Source: an uncultured Granulosicoccaceae bacterium
Lineage (GTDB): Bacteria; Pseudomonadota; Gammaproteobacteria; Granulosicoccales; Granulosicoccaceae
NCBI GenBank assembly: GCA_937920585.1
Contig: CAKZSB010000379.1
Span: forward strand, 1-40,217
DNA length: 40,217 nt
Reading direction: 5' to 3'
Shown here: positions 8,229 through 16,941 of the stretch, piece by piece
How the letters are laid out: each line of letters opens with the position of its first letter
How positions within the stretch are numbered: position 1 is the first letter of the stretch
Notes under the pieces: model-generated
What the model was told of the DNA's origin: nothing
What the model saw: the letters and a program-made list of their open reading frames with translations, nothing else
The model's database searches: none
Position numbers and translations under genes: made by a program

Positions 8229-8921
8229 CTATTGGTGTTCTTCGTCTGTGCCCAGCATATAGCCGATGCCGCGCACGGTTCGTATCAGTTGCTCGCCGCC
8301 CTGCGACTGACCCAGTTTGCGCCGCAGGTTGCTGATATGCATGTCGACGCTGCGATCGTAGAGTTCCAGTTTGCGTGCCAGACCTTTTTCGGTGAGCTCT
8401 TCTTTGGTGACGATGCTGCCGGCCACTGACATCAGCGCTTCCAGCATGTTGAATTCTGCCACTGTCAGCTGCACCGGTTCGCCCGCCAGCGTCACCGTGC
8501 GATCACTGTTGCGCAGCACCAGATCACCCACTTCGAGCGCATCGGCGCCGGCGGTTACCGCGGCATCGGAGCGCCGCAAAATAGCGCGTATTCGGGCCAG
8601 CAGTTCGCGCGGATTGCACGGCTTGGGAAGGTAGTCGTCAGCGCCCATTTCGAGCCCGACGATGCGATCGACATCCTCGCCACGGGCGGTCAGCATCAAC
8701 ACCGGTACTTTGCTTTTCATGCGGATTTCGCGCAGCGCGGCGAAGCCATCGAGAACCGGCATCATGACGTCAAGCACAACCAGATCGATGTCTTCGCGCA
8801 GGGCATCAACAGCCGCACGGCCATCCATCACCTGCTCTACCTCGAGGTTCTGGCTTTGCAGGTACTCAGTTAGCAGGTCGGACAGAACCTGATCATCATC
8901 GGCTAGCAGGATACGGTGCAT
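8229..8921 (-). CDS. CpxR-like response regulator (OmpR family)
   Basis: The 230-residue product has a receiver domain with acidic pocket D8/D9, phosphoacceptor D51 (VVLDVMMP), T78 and K100 (ADDYLPKP). An OmpR-type winged helix follows from about 130 to 225 with DRSVDMHISNLRRKLG and TVRGIGYM. The DMHISNLRRKL stretch and the receiver closely match E. coli CpxR. I chose the ATG at 8921 (MHRILLADDD), the normal family start, over a 24-codon extension without domain content. It is the first gene of the regulator-kinase pair. A GTAAA-N6-GTAAA box about 90 nt upstream on the same strand suggests that it controls its own operon. Confidence 0.92.
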   Translation of the reverse strand: MHRILLADDDQVLSDLLTEYLQSQNLEVEQVMDGRAAVDALREDIDLVVLDVMMPVLDGFAALREIRMKSKVPVLMLTARGEDVDRIVGLEMGADDYLPKPCNPRELLARIRAILRRSDAAVTAGADALEVGDLVLRNSDRTVTLAGEPVQLTVAEFNMLEALMSVAGSIVTKEELTEKGLARKLELYDRSVDMHISNLRRKLGQSQGGEQLIRTVRGIGYMLGTDEEHQ

Positions 8922-8985
8922 TGGCTCGCGGTCTGCGGTGGTGTTGAAAAACAATATGGGGCAATCCCCAAGCCACAAGGTAGCG

Positions 8986-9004
8986 GGCCACATTTGTTGT
9001 GGCC
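8986..9004 (-). terminator. GC-rich hairpin after the RND gene
   Basis: A perfect 7-bp stem, GGCCACA / TGTGGCC, with a 5-nt loop lies 33 nt after the RND stop codon and before the response regulator. No T-run follows in either direction, so it may be a weak or Rho-assisted terminator, or a regulator site. A smaller repeat, TGGGG / CCCCA, lies at 8957-8970. Confidence 0.35.
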
Positions 9005-9010
9005 AGCCAG

Positions 9011-9026
9011 TTTACAAGCCGTTTAC
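9011..9026 (-). promoter_or_regulatory. CpxR-type box upstream of the CpxR-like gene
   Basis: On the minus strand the sequence reads GTAAA, six bases, GTAAA. This is the tandem arrangement described for CpxR in E. coli. It lies 90-105 nt before the response regulator start and just past the RND stop, which fits autoregulation of the two-component operon. Confidence 0.55.
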
Positions 9027-9036
9027 ATAACCATCC

Positions 9037-11550
9037 TCAGGCCGGCGACTGCTCCGGGCCGAACGGCTTGAGCAACACGATCAGCCGTGGCAGCAAGGTC
9101 AGCACCGCCAGCAGTGCCACGAACATGGCCAGGGCGGTGAGCAGACCGAAAAGTATGGTCGGAATGAAGTTAGAGAAAACCAGAATCGAGAACCCGAAGA
9201 TGATCGTCAGCGAGGTGTACAGCACCGCGCGCCCGATGTTGGCGTGACAGACATCCATGGTTGCGTGGTAGTTACGGGTTTTGGGGAACTCCTCGCGAAA
9301 GCGATAGATGTAGTGAATGCTGTTATCGACGGCAATGCCGATAGTGATCGTGGCGATGGTTATCGTCATCATATCGAGCGGGATCCCGGCTAGCCCCATG
9401 ATGCCCATCACCAGGGCTGCGGCCAGCGCATTCGGCACAATCCCGATAACCGCCAGCGACAGCGATCGAAACAGAATCATGAACATGATTGCAATCCCCA
9501 GCAGCACTGCCCCCACGGTTTGTATCTGTGACTGAAAGAGGCTTTGCAACATGTTGTTGTAGAGCACGAGAATACCGCTGACACTGGCTTTTTCTGCAGG
9601 AATCCCGAGCTCGCCCTGCAAATCGTTACGGATCTTGTCGAGCAACTCGCGACGGCGCAGATCCGGTTGTGAATCGAGAATACGCAAGGCGACTCTGGCT
9701 TCGTTTTCTTCGATCGAGATGTAGGGCTCGATCATGCGCTCGCGAATGTCGTCGGGTATGCGCTTGTACAGCACACCGAGTTCAAACGGCGTGAAAGGCT
9801 TGTTGCCGTTAATCAGTTCGCCGGTGCGCAAAATCGACGACAGCGATAGCACTTTGCCCACTTCGGGCAGCGACTCGAGATAATCGTGCACGGCATTGAT
9901 GCGCGCGATCTTGAACGGCGTGAACCAGTGGTCCTCCGGCGCGCTGTCGCCTTTTAGAAACTCGATCTCCTCGCAATACTCGAGCTCGTCCTCAGTCATG
10001 CCGGTGGTGTCGGCACACTCTTCGTCGTCTTCTTCGCTGACATCGAGCAATATTTCCAGCGGTGTGGTGCCGCCGAGCTTCTCGTCGATCAGTTTCATGC
10101 CCTGATAGATTTCAGTGTGATCGCGAAAATAGTTGATGAAACTGTTTTCGACCTGCAATCGCGAGATGCCGATCGCGCTGAGAATGCCGATAATCACTGC
10201 CAGCCCGAGTACCAGCCCGCCACCGCGCTGGGTAAAGCGCGCCAGCACTGCCGTGGCGGCGACAGGGCGATCGACCGCACCATCATTTTGCAGCGGGCCG
10301 ATCCACACCAGCAAGGCGGGAAACAGCAGAAACGAGGTCAGGAATGTCACGCCGAGCCCGATCGACATCATCCAGCCAAAATCCATCACGGGCTTGATGC
10401 CACTGAATACCAGCGAACTGAAGCCGATGATGGTCGTCAGCGCTGTGTAGAGGCAGGGCCAGAACATTCGTCGGGTGGTCTCCTGCACCAGATCACGATG
10501 ACTTTCATCCGGCCTGTCGTGGCAGAGTTGCCGAAAGCGCACCACCAGGTGAATATTCATCGACATGGTGATGATCAGCATCAGCGACAGGAAATTCGAC
10601 GAAATCACCGTCACTTTCCAGCCCACCATGCCAAGCAGTCCGACCATCAGCAATCCGGCAAAGGCACAACTGGCCAGCGGCAATGCCACCCATCGCAGGC
10701 GCCGAAAGATCAGTGCCAGCATAATCACAATGAACAACGCCACACCGGCGCCAAATGTCACCAGATCGCGCCCGATGTAGCTGATCATGTCGTCAGTCAC
10801 CATCGGCACACCACCCAGGTGCAACTTCGCATCGTCTCGGTAGTTTTGCAGGATTCCCCGAATGGCGGCGATGTCGTTGTGGCGTTGCTCGCCGAACACT
10901 GCGCGCGCGGCGTCGTATTGCAGGTTTACTTCAGCCAGGCGCTGTGAGTCAGCCGCAGACAAATTGCCGTTTAGTTTCTGAATTCGCAACGCCGATCGCT
11001 CGGCGTGCAACGCACTGAGCGCCTCGTCGTCCGCCAGCGACAGCAGCACGGCGGTGGTCGACGCATCGGCGCTCAGGATGAGATCGCCAAACACCGGGCT
11101 GGTGGCGATCTCTGTTTTGACGCGCTCGGGATCGAATTCCCGATGGGTGGTCAGAGTGGGCACATCGGCAGTCAGCTCGGCAAGCTCGATATCGGCGCTT
11201 GTCATCAGCGGCACATCGAGCAGGCTGAAAGCGGATTCGACAGACTCTACCTGCAGCAACTCTGCGCGCAGCGCGGCGAGCCGATCGAGCGTTTTGTTGT
11301 CCAGCATATCCGCCTGCGGGCTGTAGGTGACGACCAGCAGATCCTGTGATTGATAGCGCGCCTGCGCCGCCCGATAGATTTGCAGATCCTTGTCATCCTC
11401 GAGCAGCAGTGCGTCGGCGGAGGCATCGAGCGAAAAATGGCGCGCCTGCAGGGCAAAAAAGGCCAACACGATCAAAAGCAGCGTGACGGTGACAACCGGG
11501 TTGTCGAGCACAACGCGGCGATACAGACTGGCAACGGGATTAAGGGTCAT
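9037..11550 (-). CDS. RND-superfamily exporter, MMPL/COG1033 type
   Basis: The 837-residue inner-membrane protein has the duplicated RND layout: a first helix near 18-37, a periplasmic loop to about 255, a cluster of five helices to about 420, then a second helix, second loop and final helix cluster to 830. Key stretches are FLSLMLIITMSMNIHLVVRF and ITIATITIGIAVDNSIHYIYRF, the central helices of such exporters. The second periplasmic loop carries a very acidic insert with two cysteines (around DDEECADTTG and LEYCEEIEF), possibly a disulfide. No membrane-fusion or outer-membrane partner is nearby, so it may act alone, perhaps on lipids as MmpL or HpnN relatives do; the substrate is inferred only. 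The ATG at 11550 has no clear ribosome site. It lies 115 bp upstream of the CpxR-like gene, same strand. Confidence 0.85.
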   Translation of the reverse strand: MTLNPVASLYRRVVLDNPVVTVTLLLIVLAFFALQARHFSLDASADALLLEDDKDLQIYRAAQARYQSQDLLVVTYSPQADMLDNKTLDRLAALRAELLQVESVESAFSLLDVPLMTSADIELAELTADVPTLTTHREFDPERVKTEIATSPVFGDLILSADASTTAVLLSLADDEALSALHAERSALRIQKLNGNLSAADSQRLAEVNLQYDAARAVFGEQRHNDIAAIRGILQNYRDDAKLHLGGVPMVTDDMISYIGRDLVTFGAGVALFIVIMLALIFRRLRWVALPLASCAFAGLLMVGLLGMVGWKVTVISSNFLSLMLIITMSMNIHLVVRFRQLCHDRPDESHRDLVQETTRRMFWPCLYTALTTIIGFSSLVFSGIKPVMDFGWMMSIGLGVTFLTSFLLFPALLVWIGPLQNDGAVDRPVAATAVLARFTQRGGGLVLGLAVIIGILSAIGISRLQVENSFINYFRDHTEIYQGMKLIDEKLGGTTPLEILLDVSEEDDEECADTTGMTEDELEYCEEIEFLKGDSAPEDHWFTPFKIARINAVHDYLESLPEVGKVLSLSSILRTGELINGNKPFTPFELGVLYKRIPDDIRERMIEPYISIEENEARVALRILDSQPDLRRRELLDKIRNDLQGELGIPAEKASVSGILVLYNNMLQSLFQSQIQTVGAVLLGIAIMFMILFRSLSLAVIGIVPNALAAALVMGIMGLAGIPLDMMTITIATITIGIAVDNSIHYIYRFREEFPKTRNYHATMDVCHANIGRAVLYTSLTIIFGFSILVFSNFIPTILFGLLTALAMFVALLAVLTLLPRLIVLLKPFGPEQSPA

Positions 11551-11825
11551 TATAAATGCAGTTTGCTACGGTTCTGGTTGGGCCCGTTAGGGGGCTGGAA
11601 TGGTGCCCGAGCGGGCGACAGGTTCTACAATCTGTATACCTCTTCGCTACACTTATCGCTGCACAATTGCCGAATGTTCATGCTCAGGGAGCCTGTCCGG
11701 GAACAAATGATCTACCGCGGACGCGATCTATCGGCCAGCTATTTCGATCGATATCGTTAAATATCTCAATCGATCAAAACATCTGACTCGATATCTCACA
11801 CCTATCTGCAAACCAGTTGACCCCT
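11551..11825. other. Divergent intergenic region, RND exporter / avtA
   Basis: This 275-bp gap must hold promoters for both flanking genes, but I see no strong -35/-10 pair. Near the avtA side, 11745-11795 is AT-rich and full of ATCGAT/GATATC words, including the inverted repeat GATAT-N6-ATATC at 11750-11765. A 28-codon frame from an ATG near 11674 to 11760 has no ribosome site and no recognisable product, so I do not call it a gene. Confidence 0.4.
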
Positions 11826-13085
11826 ATGCGATTTTCAAGTTTTGGTGAAAAATTCTCGACGCCCAGCGGTATCCTGACACTGATGGAGGATATTTCCGCA
11901 GCGCTGGCCGGGGACCCGAATATTCTGATGCTCGGCGGTGGCAACCCGGCCTCGATAGAGCCTGTGAATGCACAGTTCCGCGCGGCGCTGGCACGCCTGG
12001 CAGACGACCCTGCTCTGTTCTCGGCCACCCTCGGTGCCTACGACGGCCCGACCGGACACGCGCGACTGAAAGCGCGCCTGGCGGCCTTTCTGTCCGAACA
12101 ATGCAGCTGGCCGGTCAGTGAGGCCAATATCGCCATCACCAACGGCAGCCAGAACGCCTTTTTCACCATTTTCAATTTGCTCGCCGGCCGCCACAGCGAC
12201 GGCACTTTTCGCCGCATCGTGCTGCCGCTGGCACCCGAATACATCGGTTACGAGGCGCAATCTATCGACCGGCCATTTTTTGTATCGCGTCGGCCCGTGA
12301 TCGACCGGCTGGGCGAGCGATTGTTCAAATATCGCATCGATTTCGATGGCTTCGAACTGCCGGACAATGCCGCCGCAATCTGTGTATCGCGGCCGACCAA
12401 TCCATCGGGCAATGTGCTGACTGATCCCGAAGTGCAACGGCTGGACGAGATCGCAGCGCGGGCCGGGATTCCGCTGATTATCGACAACGCCTATGGCGCC
12501 CCGTTCCCGAACATCATTCACGCTGATGTTACACCTGCATGGAACGAAAACACGATCATGTGTCTGAGCCTGTCGAAAATCGGCCTGCCCGCCTGCCGCA
12601 CCGGGATCGTCGTGGCGCAGCCTGAAATCATCGATGCGATCGGCTCCATCAACGCAATCACTAATCTGGCGCCCGGCAGTATGGGTGCAGCACTGGCGCT
12701 GGATCTGCTCGAGAACGATCAACTAACACAATTGTGCCATAGTGAGATTCGCCCGTTCTATGCCGACATGGCAGCAAAAGCGCTGGGCTGGTTCAACGAT
12801 GCTATGGGCTCTACACCGGGGCTTGCACATAAACCTGAGGGCGCATTTTTTCTGTGGCTGTGGTTTCCCGACCTGCCCGTCAATTCGCAACAGCTCTATG
12901 AGAGACTGAAAAAGCGTGGGGTCATTATCGTCCCCGGGCACCACTTCTTCCCCGGCCTTGCCGCCGATGACTGGCGACACAGGCACGAGTGCATCAGAGT
13001 ATCCTACGCTCAGCCCGAAACACACGTGCAACGGGGTATGGAGATTATCGCGCAAGAGGTAACGCGCGCCTACAACGGCCACTAA
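11826..13085 (+). CDS. avtA: Valine-pyruvate aminotransferase
   Basis: The 419-residue PLP enzyme interconverts valine and alanine with their keto acids (2-ketoisovalerate, pyruvate). It aligns from end to end with E. coli AvtA: FGEKF..PSGILTLMEDI, LGGGNPA, GAYDGPTGH, ITNGSQNAFF, CVSRPTNPSGNV, PLIIDNAYGAPFP, SLSKIGLPACRTGI (the Lys is the Schiff-base residue), HKPEGAFFLWLWF and VPGHHFFPGL. This is a fold-type I aminotransferase of about the usual length (E. coli 417). The frame opens with TTG at 11817, but the ATG at 11826 gives the family start; no clear ribosome site is seen. It stands alone between the divergent RND gene and rapA. Acetolactate synthase genes for the same pathway are elsewhere in the window. 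Confidence 0.95.
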   Translation: MRFSSFGEKFSTPSGILTLMEDISAALAGDPNILMLGGGNPASIEPVNAQFRAALARLADDPALFSATLGAYDGPTGHARLKARLAAFLSEQCSWPVSEANIAITNGSQNAFFTIFNLLAGRHSDGTFRRIVLPLAPEYIGYEAQSIDRPFFVSRRPVIDRLGERLFKYRIDFDGFELPDNAAAICVSRPTNPSGNVLTDPEVQRLDEIAARAGIPLIIDNAYGAPFPNIIHADVTPAWNENTIMCLSLSKIGLPACRTGIVVAQPEIIDAIGSINAITNLAPGSMGAALALDLLENDQLTQLCHSEIRPFYADMAAKALGWFNDAMGSTPGLAHKPEGAFFLWLWFPDLPVNSQQLYERLKKRGVIIVPGHHFFPGLAADDWRHRHECIRVSYAQPETHVQRGMEIIAQEVTRAYNGH

Positions 13086-13239
13086 ACACGCCGCTTTGAT
13101 GCTGGCGGATATGTACGTTCCATACTAAAATGCCGCGCTGCGCTGAGCTGCGCGCCGCACCGTTGTACTCACACGATCTACAACGGGGCGCTCCTGCAGC
13201 CAAGCCAGCATTCTCAGCAACAGAAAATCCCCTTACTGC

Positions 13240-15954
13240 ATGCATAATTTTATTCCGGGCCAGCGCTGGATCAGCGATGCGGAGACCGAGTTGGGCCTGG
13301 GCACGATACTCAAGGTAGAACACAGAACAGTGACTGTGGTGTACCTTGCCAGCGGTGAATTAAGAACCTACGCCAGTGAAAATGCCCCGTTGACAAGGGT
13401 CTGGTTCGATAGCGGCGATCGTATAAAAGGCCACGATGGCCGCGACCTGATGGTCAGCAGCTATTCCGAGACGGACGGTATCCTGAGCTACACCGGCGTC
13501 TACGAGGACGGCACGGAAGGACATCTGCACGAGAACCAGCTGGATAACTTTATCCAGTTCAATCGCCCGTCCGACAAACTGCTGAACGGGCAATTCGAAC
13601 GTGAGCGGGTCTATTACCTGCGCCTCGCGACCCGCGAAATGCAAAGCCAGCTGGTGCATGCCGACACCTACGGCCTGGGCGGCGCGCGCGCCGAACTGAT
13701 CGCCCACCAGCTCTACATTGCCCATGAAGTGTCATCGCGGCTGGCGCCACGAGTACTGCTGGCAGATGAAGTGGGACTGGGCAAAACCATTGAGGCCGGG
13801 CTGATCATGCACCGGCAACTGGCAATTGGCGAAATTCAGCGAATTCTGGTCATCGTACCGGAACCCCTAACCCACCAGTGGCTGGTGGAAATGCGTCGGC
13901 GATTCAATCTGTCGTTCAGCCTGATGAACGAGCATCTCTACGACACCGAATCCGCCAACGAGGGCAATCCGTTTGTCGATCATCAGCTGATTCTCACAAC
14001 CCTGCCGTTTCTGCTCTCGGATACAAAGATTGCGCAAAATGCGATCGACGCTGGCTGGGACATGATTGTAGTCGATGAGGCGCACCATCTGCAGGCCGGC
14101 AGCGATGCCGACGCATCACCCGAATATCAATGCGTCGCGCGACTGGCCGCCAGTGTTCCAGCGCTGCTGTTGCTCACCGCCACACCGGAGCAGCTTGGCC
14201 TCGACGGACACTTTGCACGCCTGCAGCTGCTCGATCCGGATCGCTTTCCCTCACTGGAAAAATTTCGCGGTGAAGAGCAGCAGTACCGTGCGCTCGCGAC
14301 AATCGCCGACAAACTGCTGCAGCAAGAATCTCTCGACGATCAACAACAGCAGCTACTGCAATCGCTCGACATCGAGGCAGACGCCGATGATCCACAGACA
14401 ACCGTCGATCACCTGATCGACCACCACGGCACCGGGCGGGTGATGTTTCGCAATACTCGCCACGCCGTCTCGGGATTTCCGCAGCGACACTTTGAAGCCA
14501 CTGCCATCGATGCCGGCACGACGGCACTTGCCAGCTGGGTAGCCGAACAGATCCAGGCACTCGCGCCCGCCAAAATGCTGTTGATTGCCAAAAGCGTTGC
14601 GCGAGTGGAGCAGATTTCCGAGCAATTGCGTGTCGCCCACGGCATTCACGCCGCAGAGTTTCACGAAGAAATGTCGATCGTTGAGCGCGACCGCGCCGCA
14701 GAATTTTTTGCCGACGAAGAAACGGGCAGCAGCATCATGCTGTGCTCGGAGATCGGTAGCGAAGGGCGCAACTTCCAGTTTCTGCAACACCTGATACTGA
14801 TCGATCTGCCGGAAAATGCCGATCTGCTGGAACAGCGCATCGGGCGGCTCGATCGCATCGGCCAGGCGGCCGATATTTTCATTCATCTGCCTTACGTTGC
14901 GGGCAGCGCGGATGATTTCCTGCGCCGCTGGTATCACGAAGGCCTGAACGCTTTCGAACAGACCTGCCAGGTTGGCAGCGCGGTGCAGCAGGCATTGCAG
15001 CAGCCTTTCGAAGATGCGCTGGCCGGCGCTCAGGAAAACCTTGATACGCTGATTGCCGAGGCTCGCGCACTGGCAGAAGAGCAGCGCCAGCAGATCGAGC
15101 AAGGGCGCGATCGATTGCTGGAACTGAGCTCTCATCGCGCCGCAATCTCTGATGAGCTGATTGCCTCGATCGACAGCTACGACACCGATCCAGCGCTGCA
15201 GCGTTTTATGGAGCGGGTTTTCGACAATCTCGGCCTCGATCTGGAAGATCAGGCGACTCATACCTGGATTGTGCGCCCCGGCGATCACATGGCTGTTAGC
15301 GATTTCCCGGGTCTGCCAGAGGATGGCTGCACGGTTACCTACCGACGCCATGTTGCGCTGGCGCGCGAGGACGTACAATTTCTGAGCTGGGAACATCCGC
15401 TGGTGCGGACCGCGATGGATCAGGTGATCAGCGGCGGATTTGGCCAGGTGACCATCGGCGCGATGCAATCCGATCTGCTCAAGCGCGGCAGTGTGCTGCT
15501 GGAGGCACACTATGTATTCGATTGCCCTGCACCACCGGCGCTCGGTATTGAGCGATTTCTGAGCGGTGAGCTGCTGCGCGTGGTGCTGGATGAAAGCGGT
15601 GACGATCAGGCTGCACAATTGCCACGCGATGATCTCGACGAGGCCTTTCGCTCGATCAAACCGCAGCTCGCCAAGCAGTTGATCAAGGTCAAGCGAGTGG
15701 AGCTTGTGCGAATGCTGGAGCTGGCCGAAAAATCCGCCGCGCAATCGCTGGAACTTGCCCGCGATCAGGCCATCGCCAACGCACGCGATACACTGGGTGC
15801 CGAGCTTGCGCGCCTGGAATCACTCGCCAGCCGCAATCCATCGGTTAGAGCTGACGAGATCGAGCGCTTGCGCGAGCGCATCAGCCAGACAACCGAGGCG
15901 CTTGGGCGTTTGCGTTGTGTACTCGATCTGGTCCGCGTATTCGGCATTGCCTGA
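13240..15954 (+). CDS. rapA: RNA polymerase-associated Swi2/Snf2 ATPase RapA
   Basis: The 904-residue product (E. coli RapA 968) binds RNA polymerase and uses ATP to help it recycle after termination. The start MHNFIPGQRWISDAETELG matches the RapA N-terminal Tudor-like region almost residue for residue. Helicase motifs follow: DEVGLGKT (176-183, Lys182), DEAH (279-282), LLLTATPEQL, and motif V/VI in GSEGRNFQFLQHL and LEQRIGRLDRIGQ. The C-terminal RapA-specific region (about 560-904) includes PGDHM and LLKRGSVLLE. The ATG at 13240 has no good ribosome site. Exonuclease III starts 47 bp downstream. All ATPase motifs look intact. Confidence 0.96.
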   Translation: MHNFIPGQRWISDAETELGLGTILKVEHRTVTVVYLASGELRTYASENAPLTRVWFDSGDRIKGHDGRDLMVSSYSETDGILSYTGVYEDGTEGHLHENQLDNFIQFNRPSDKLLNGQFERERVYYLRLATREMQSQLVHADTYGLGGARAELIAHQLYIAHEVSSRLAPRVLLADEVGLGKTIEAGLIMHRQLAIGEIQRILVIVPEPLTHQWLVEMRRRFNLSFSLMNEHLYDTESANEGNPFVDHQLILTTLPFLLSDTKIAQNAIDAGWDMIVVDEAHHLQAGSDADASPEYQCVARLAASVPALLLLTATPEQLGLDGHFARLQLLDPDRFPSLEKFRGEEQQYRALATIADKLLQQESLDDQQQQLLQSLDIEADADDPQTTVDHLIDHHGTGRVMFRNTRHAVSGFPQRHFEATAIDAGTTALASWVAEQIQALAPAKMLLIAKSVARVEQISEQLRVAHGIHAAEFHEEMSIVERDRAAEFFADEETGSSIMLCSEIGSEGRNFQFLQHLILIDLPENADLLEQRIGRLDRIGQAADIFIHLPYVAGSADDFLRRWYHEGLNAFEQTCQVGSAVQQALQQPFEDALAGAQENLDTLIAEARALAEEQRQQIEQGRDRLLELSSHRAAISDELIASIDSYDTDPALQRFMERVFDNLGLDLEDQATHTWIVRPGDHMAVSDFPGLPEDGCTVTYRRHVALAREDVQFLSWEHPLVRTAMDQVISGGFGQVTIGAMQSDLLKRGSVLLEAHYVFDCPAPPALGIERFLSGELLRVVLDESGDDQAAQLPRDDLDEAFRSIKPQLAKQLIKVKRVELVRMLELAEKSAAQSLELARDQAIANARDTLGAELARLESLASRNPSVRADEIERLRERISQTTEALGRLRCVLDLVRVFGIA

Positions 15955-16001
15955 TTCACAGCCACTCACGAGCGCGCCGCTCTTACAGGACAAGCAAAGC
16001 A

Positions 16002-16820
16002 GTGAAAATCGTCTCATTCAACGTTAACAGTGTCCGCCTGCGTTTACACCAGCTGCAGGCCATCATCGATCGCCACAACCCCGATGTGATCGGCCTGCAG
16101 GAAACCAAGGCCACCGACAGCGATTTTCCGGTCGCGGACATCGAAGCGATGGGCTATCACGTCGAATACTTTGGCCAGAAAACCCACTATGGCGTGGCGA
16201 TGATGTCACGGCTGCCTTTCGAATCAGTTGCGAAAGGATTGCCGGGCGACGACGAGGATGCGCAAAAACGGCTGATTACCGGCTGGTTCAAAACGCCGTC
16301 CGGCAAAAAGCTTGTGGTTTGTAACGGCTACTTCCCGCAAGGTGAAAAACGCGAGCATCCGGTTAAGTTTCCGGGCAAAGAAAAGTTCTATGCCGGGCTG
16401 ACCGACTGGCTGCGCAGCGACTTCAAAGCCACCGACGCGATTGCGATTATCGGAGATTTCAACATCGCACCGGTCGATAACGATATCGGCATTGGCCCGG
16501 ACAGCACCAAGCGCTGGCTGCGCGACGGCAAGGCGAGCTTTCTGCCCGAGGAGCGCGAGTGGTTCGAGACACTGCGAAGCTGGGGGCTGACGGATACCTA
16601 TCGCGGCAAGTACCCCGATGTTGACGACAACTACAGCTGGTTCGACTATCGCTCCCGAGGCTTCGAGCGCGAACCCAAACGAGGCCTGCGAATCGACCAC
16701 ATCCTGACCACCGAGCCGCTGGCGAGCAGCCTTGTCGACAGCGGCATCGACTACGAGATTAGAGGTATGGAGAAACCCTCGGATCACTGCCCTGTGTGGA
16801 GCGAATTCAACTTCGACTGA
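16002..16820 (+). CDS. xthA: Exodeoxyribonuclease III
   Basis: The 272-residue product (E. coli 268) is the AP endonuclease and 3'-5' exonuclease of base-excision repair. It has MKIVSFNVNSVRLR at the start (Asn7), QET with the metal ligand Glu34, the GDFNIAP motif, and the terminal SDHCPVW with catalytic His262. The substrate-loop motif RIDHIL is also present. I chose the GTG at 16002, with AGGA about 11 nt upstream, since the longer frame begins inside rapA and adds 29 residues unrelated to the family. It follows rapA at 47 bp on the same strand and is probably co-transcribed. Confidence 0.95.
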   Translation: MKIVSFNVNSVRLRLHQLQAIIDRHNPDVIGLQETKATDSDFPVADIEAMGYHVEYFGQKTHYGVAMMSRLPFESVAKGLPGDDEDAQKRLITGWFKTPSGKKLVVCNGYFPQGEKREHPVKFPGKEKFYAGLTDWLRSDFKATDAIAIIGDFNIAPVDNDIGIGPDSTKRWLRDGKASFLPEEREWFETLRSWGLTDTYRGKYPDVDDNYSWFDYRSRGFEREPKRGLRIDHILTTEPLASSLVDSGIDYEIRGMEKPSDHCPVWSEFNFD

Positions 16821-16830
16821 AAGGTCAATT

Positions 16831-16860
16831 TTGAACGCTTATGACACAAAGGACTACATA
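16831..16860 (+). promoter_or_regulatory. Possible promoter of the parB-like gene
   Basis: TTGAAC (16831-16836) and TACATA (16855-16860) are 18 nt apart, 82 nt before the ATG at 16942. The match to sigma70 is fair only. Confidence 0.3.
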
Positions 16861-16941
16861 AATAGCCGTTAGTGGTCTACGCATATAGGAGAACTTTTAC
16901 CCGTAACCGCGGGCTGCAACTCAAACGCTCCAGGAGCAAAC

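Noticed and set aside
10117-10947. Plus-strand open frame of 276 codons rich in His and Gln
   Set aside because: Antisense shadow of the RND exporter; composition is that of a reverse-complement of hydrophobic codons.
11674-11760. 28-codon frame upstream of avtA
   Set aside because: No ribosome site, no recognisable peptide, and it lies in a region likely to hold promoters.
14353-15744. Minus-strand open frame of 463 codons
   Set aside because: It is entirely antisense to rapA, which has intact helicase motifs; no motif, ribosome site or family in the antisense product.
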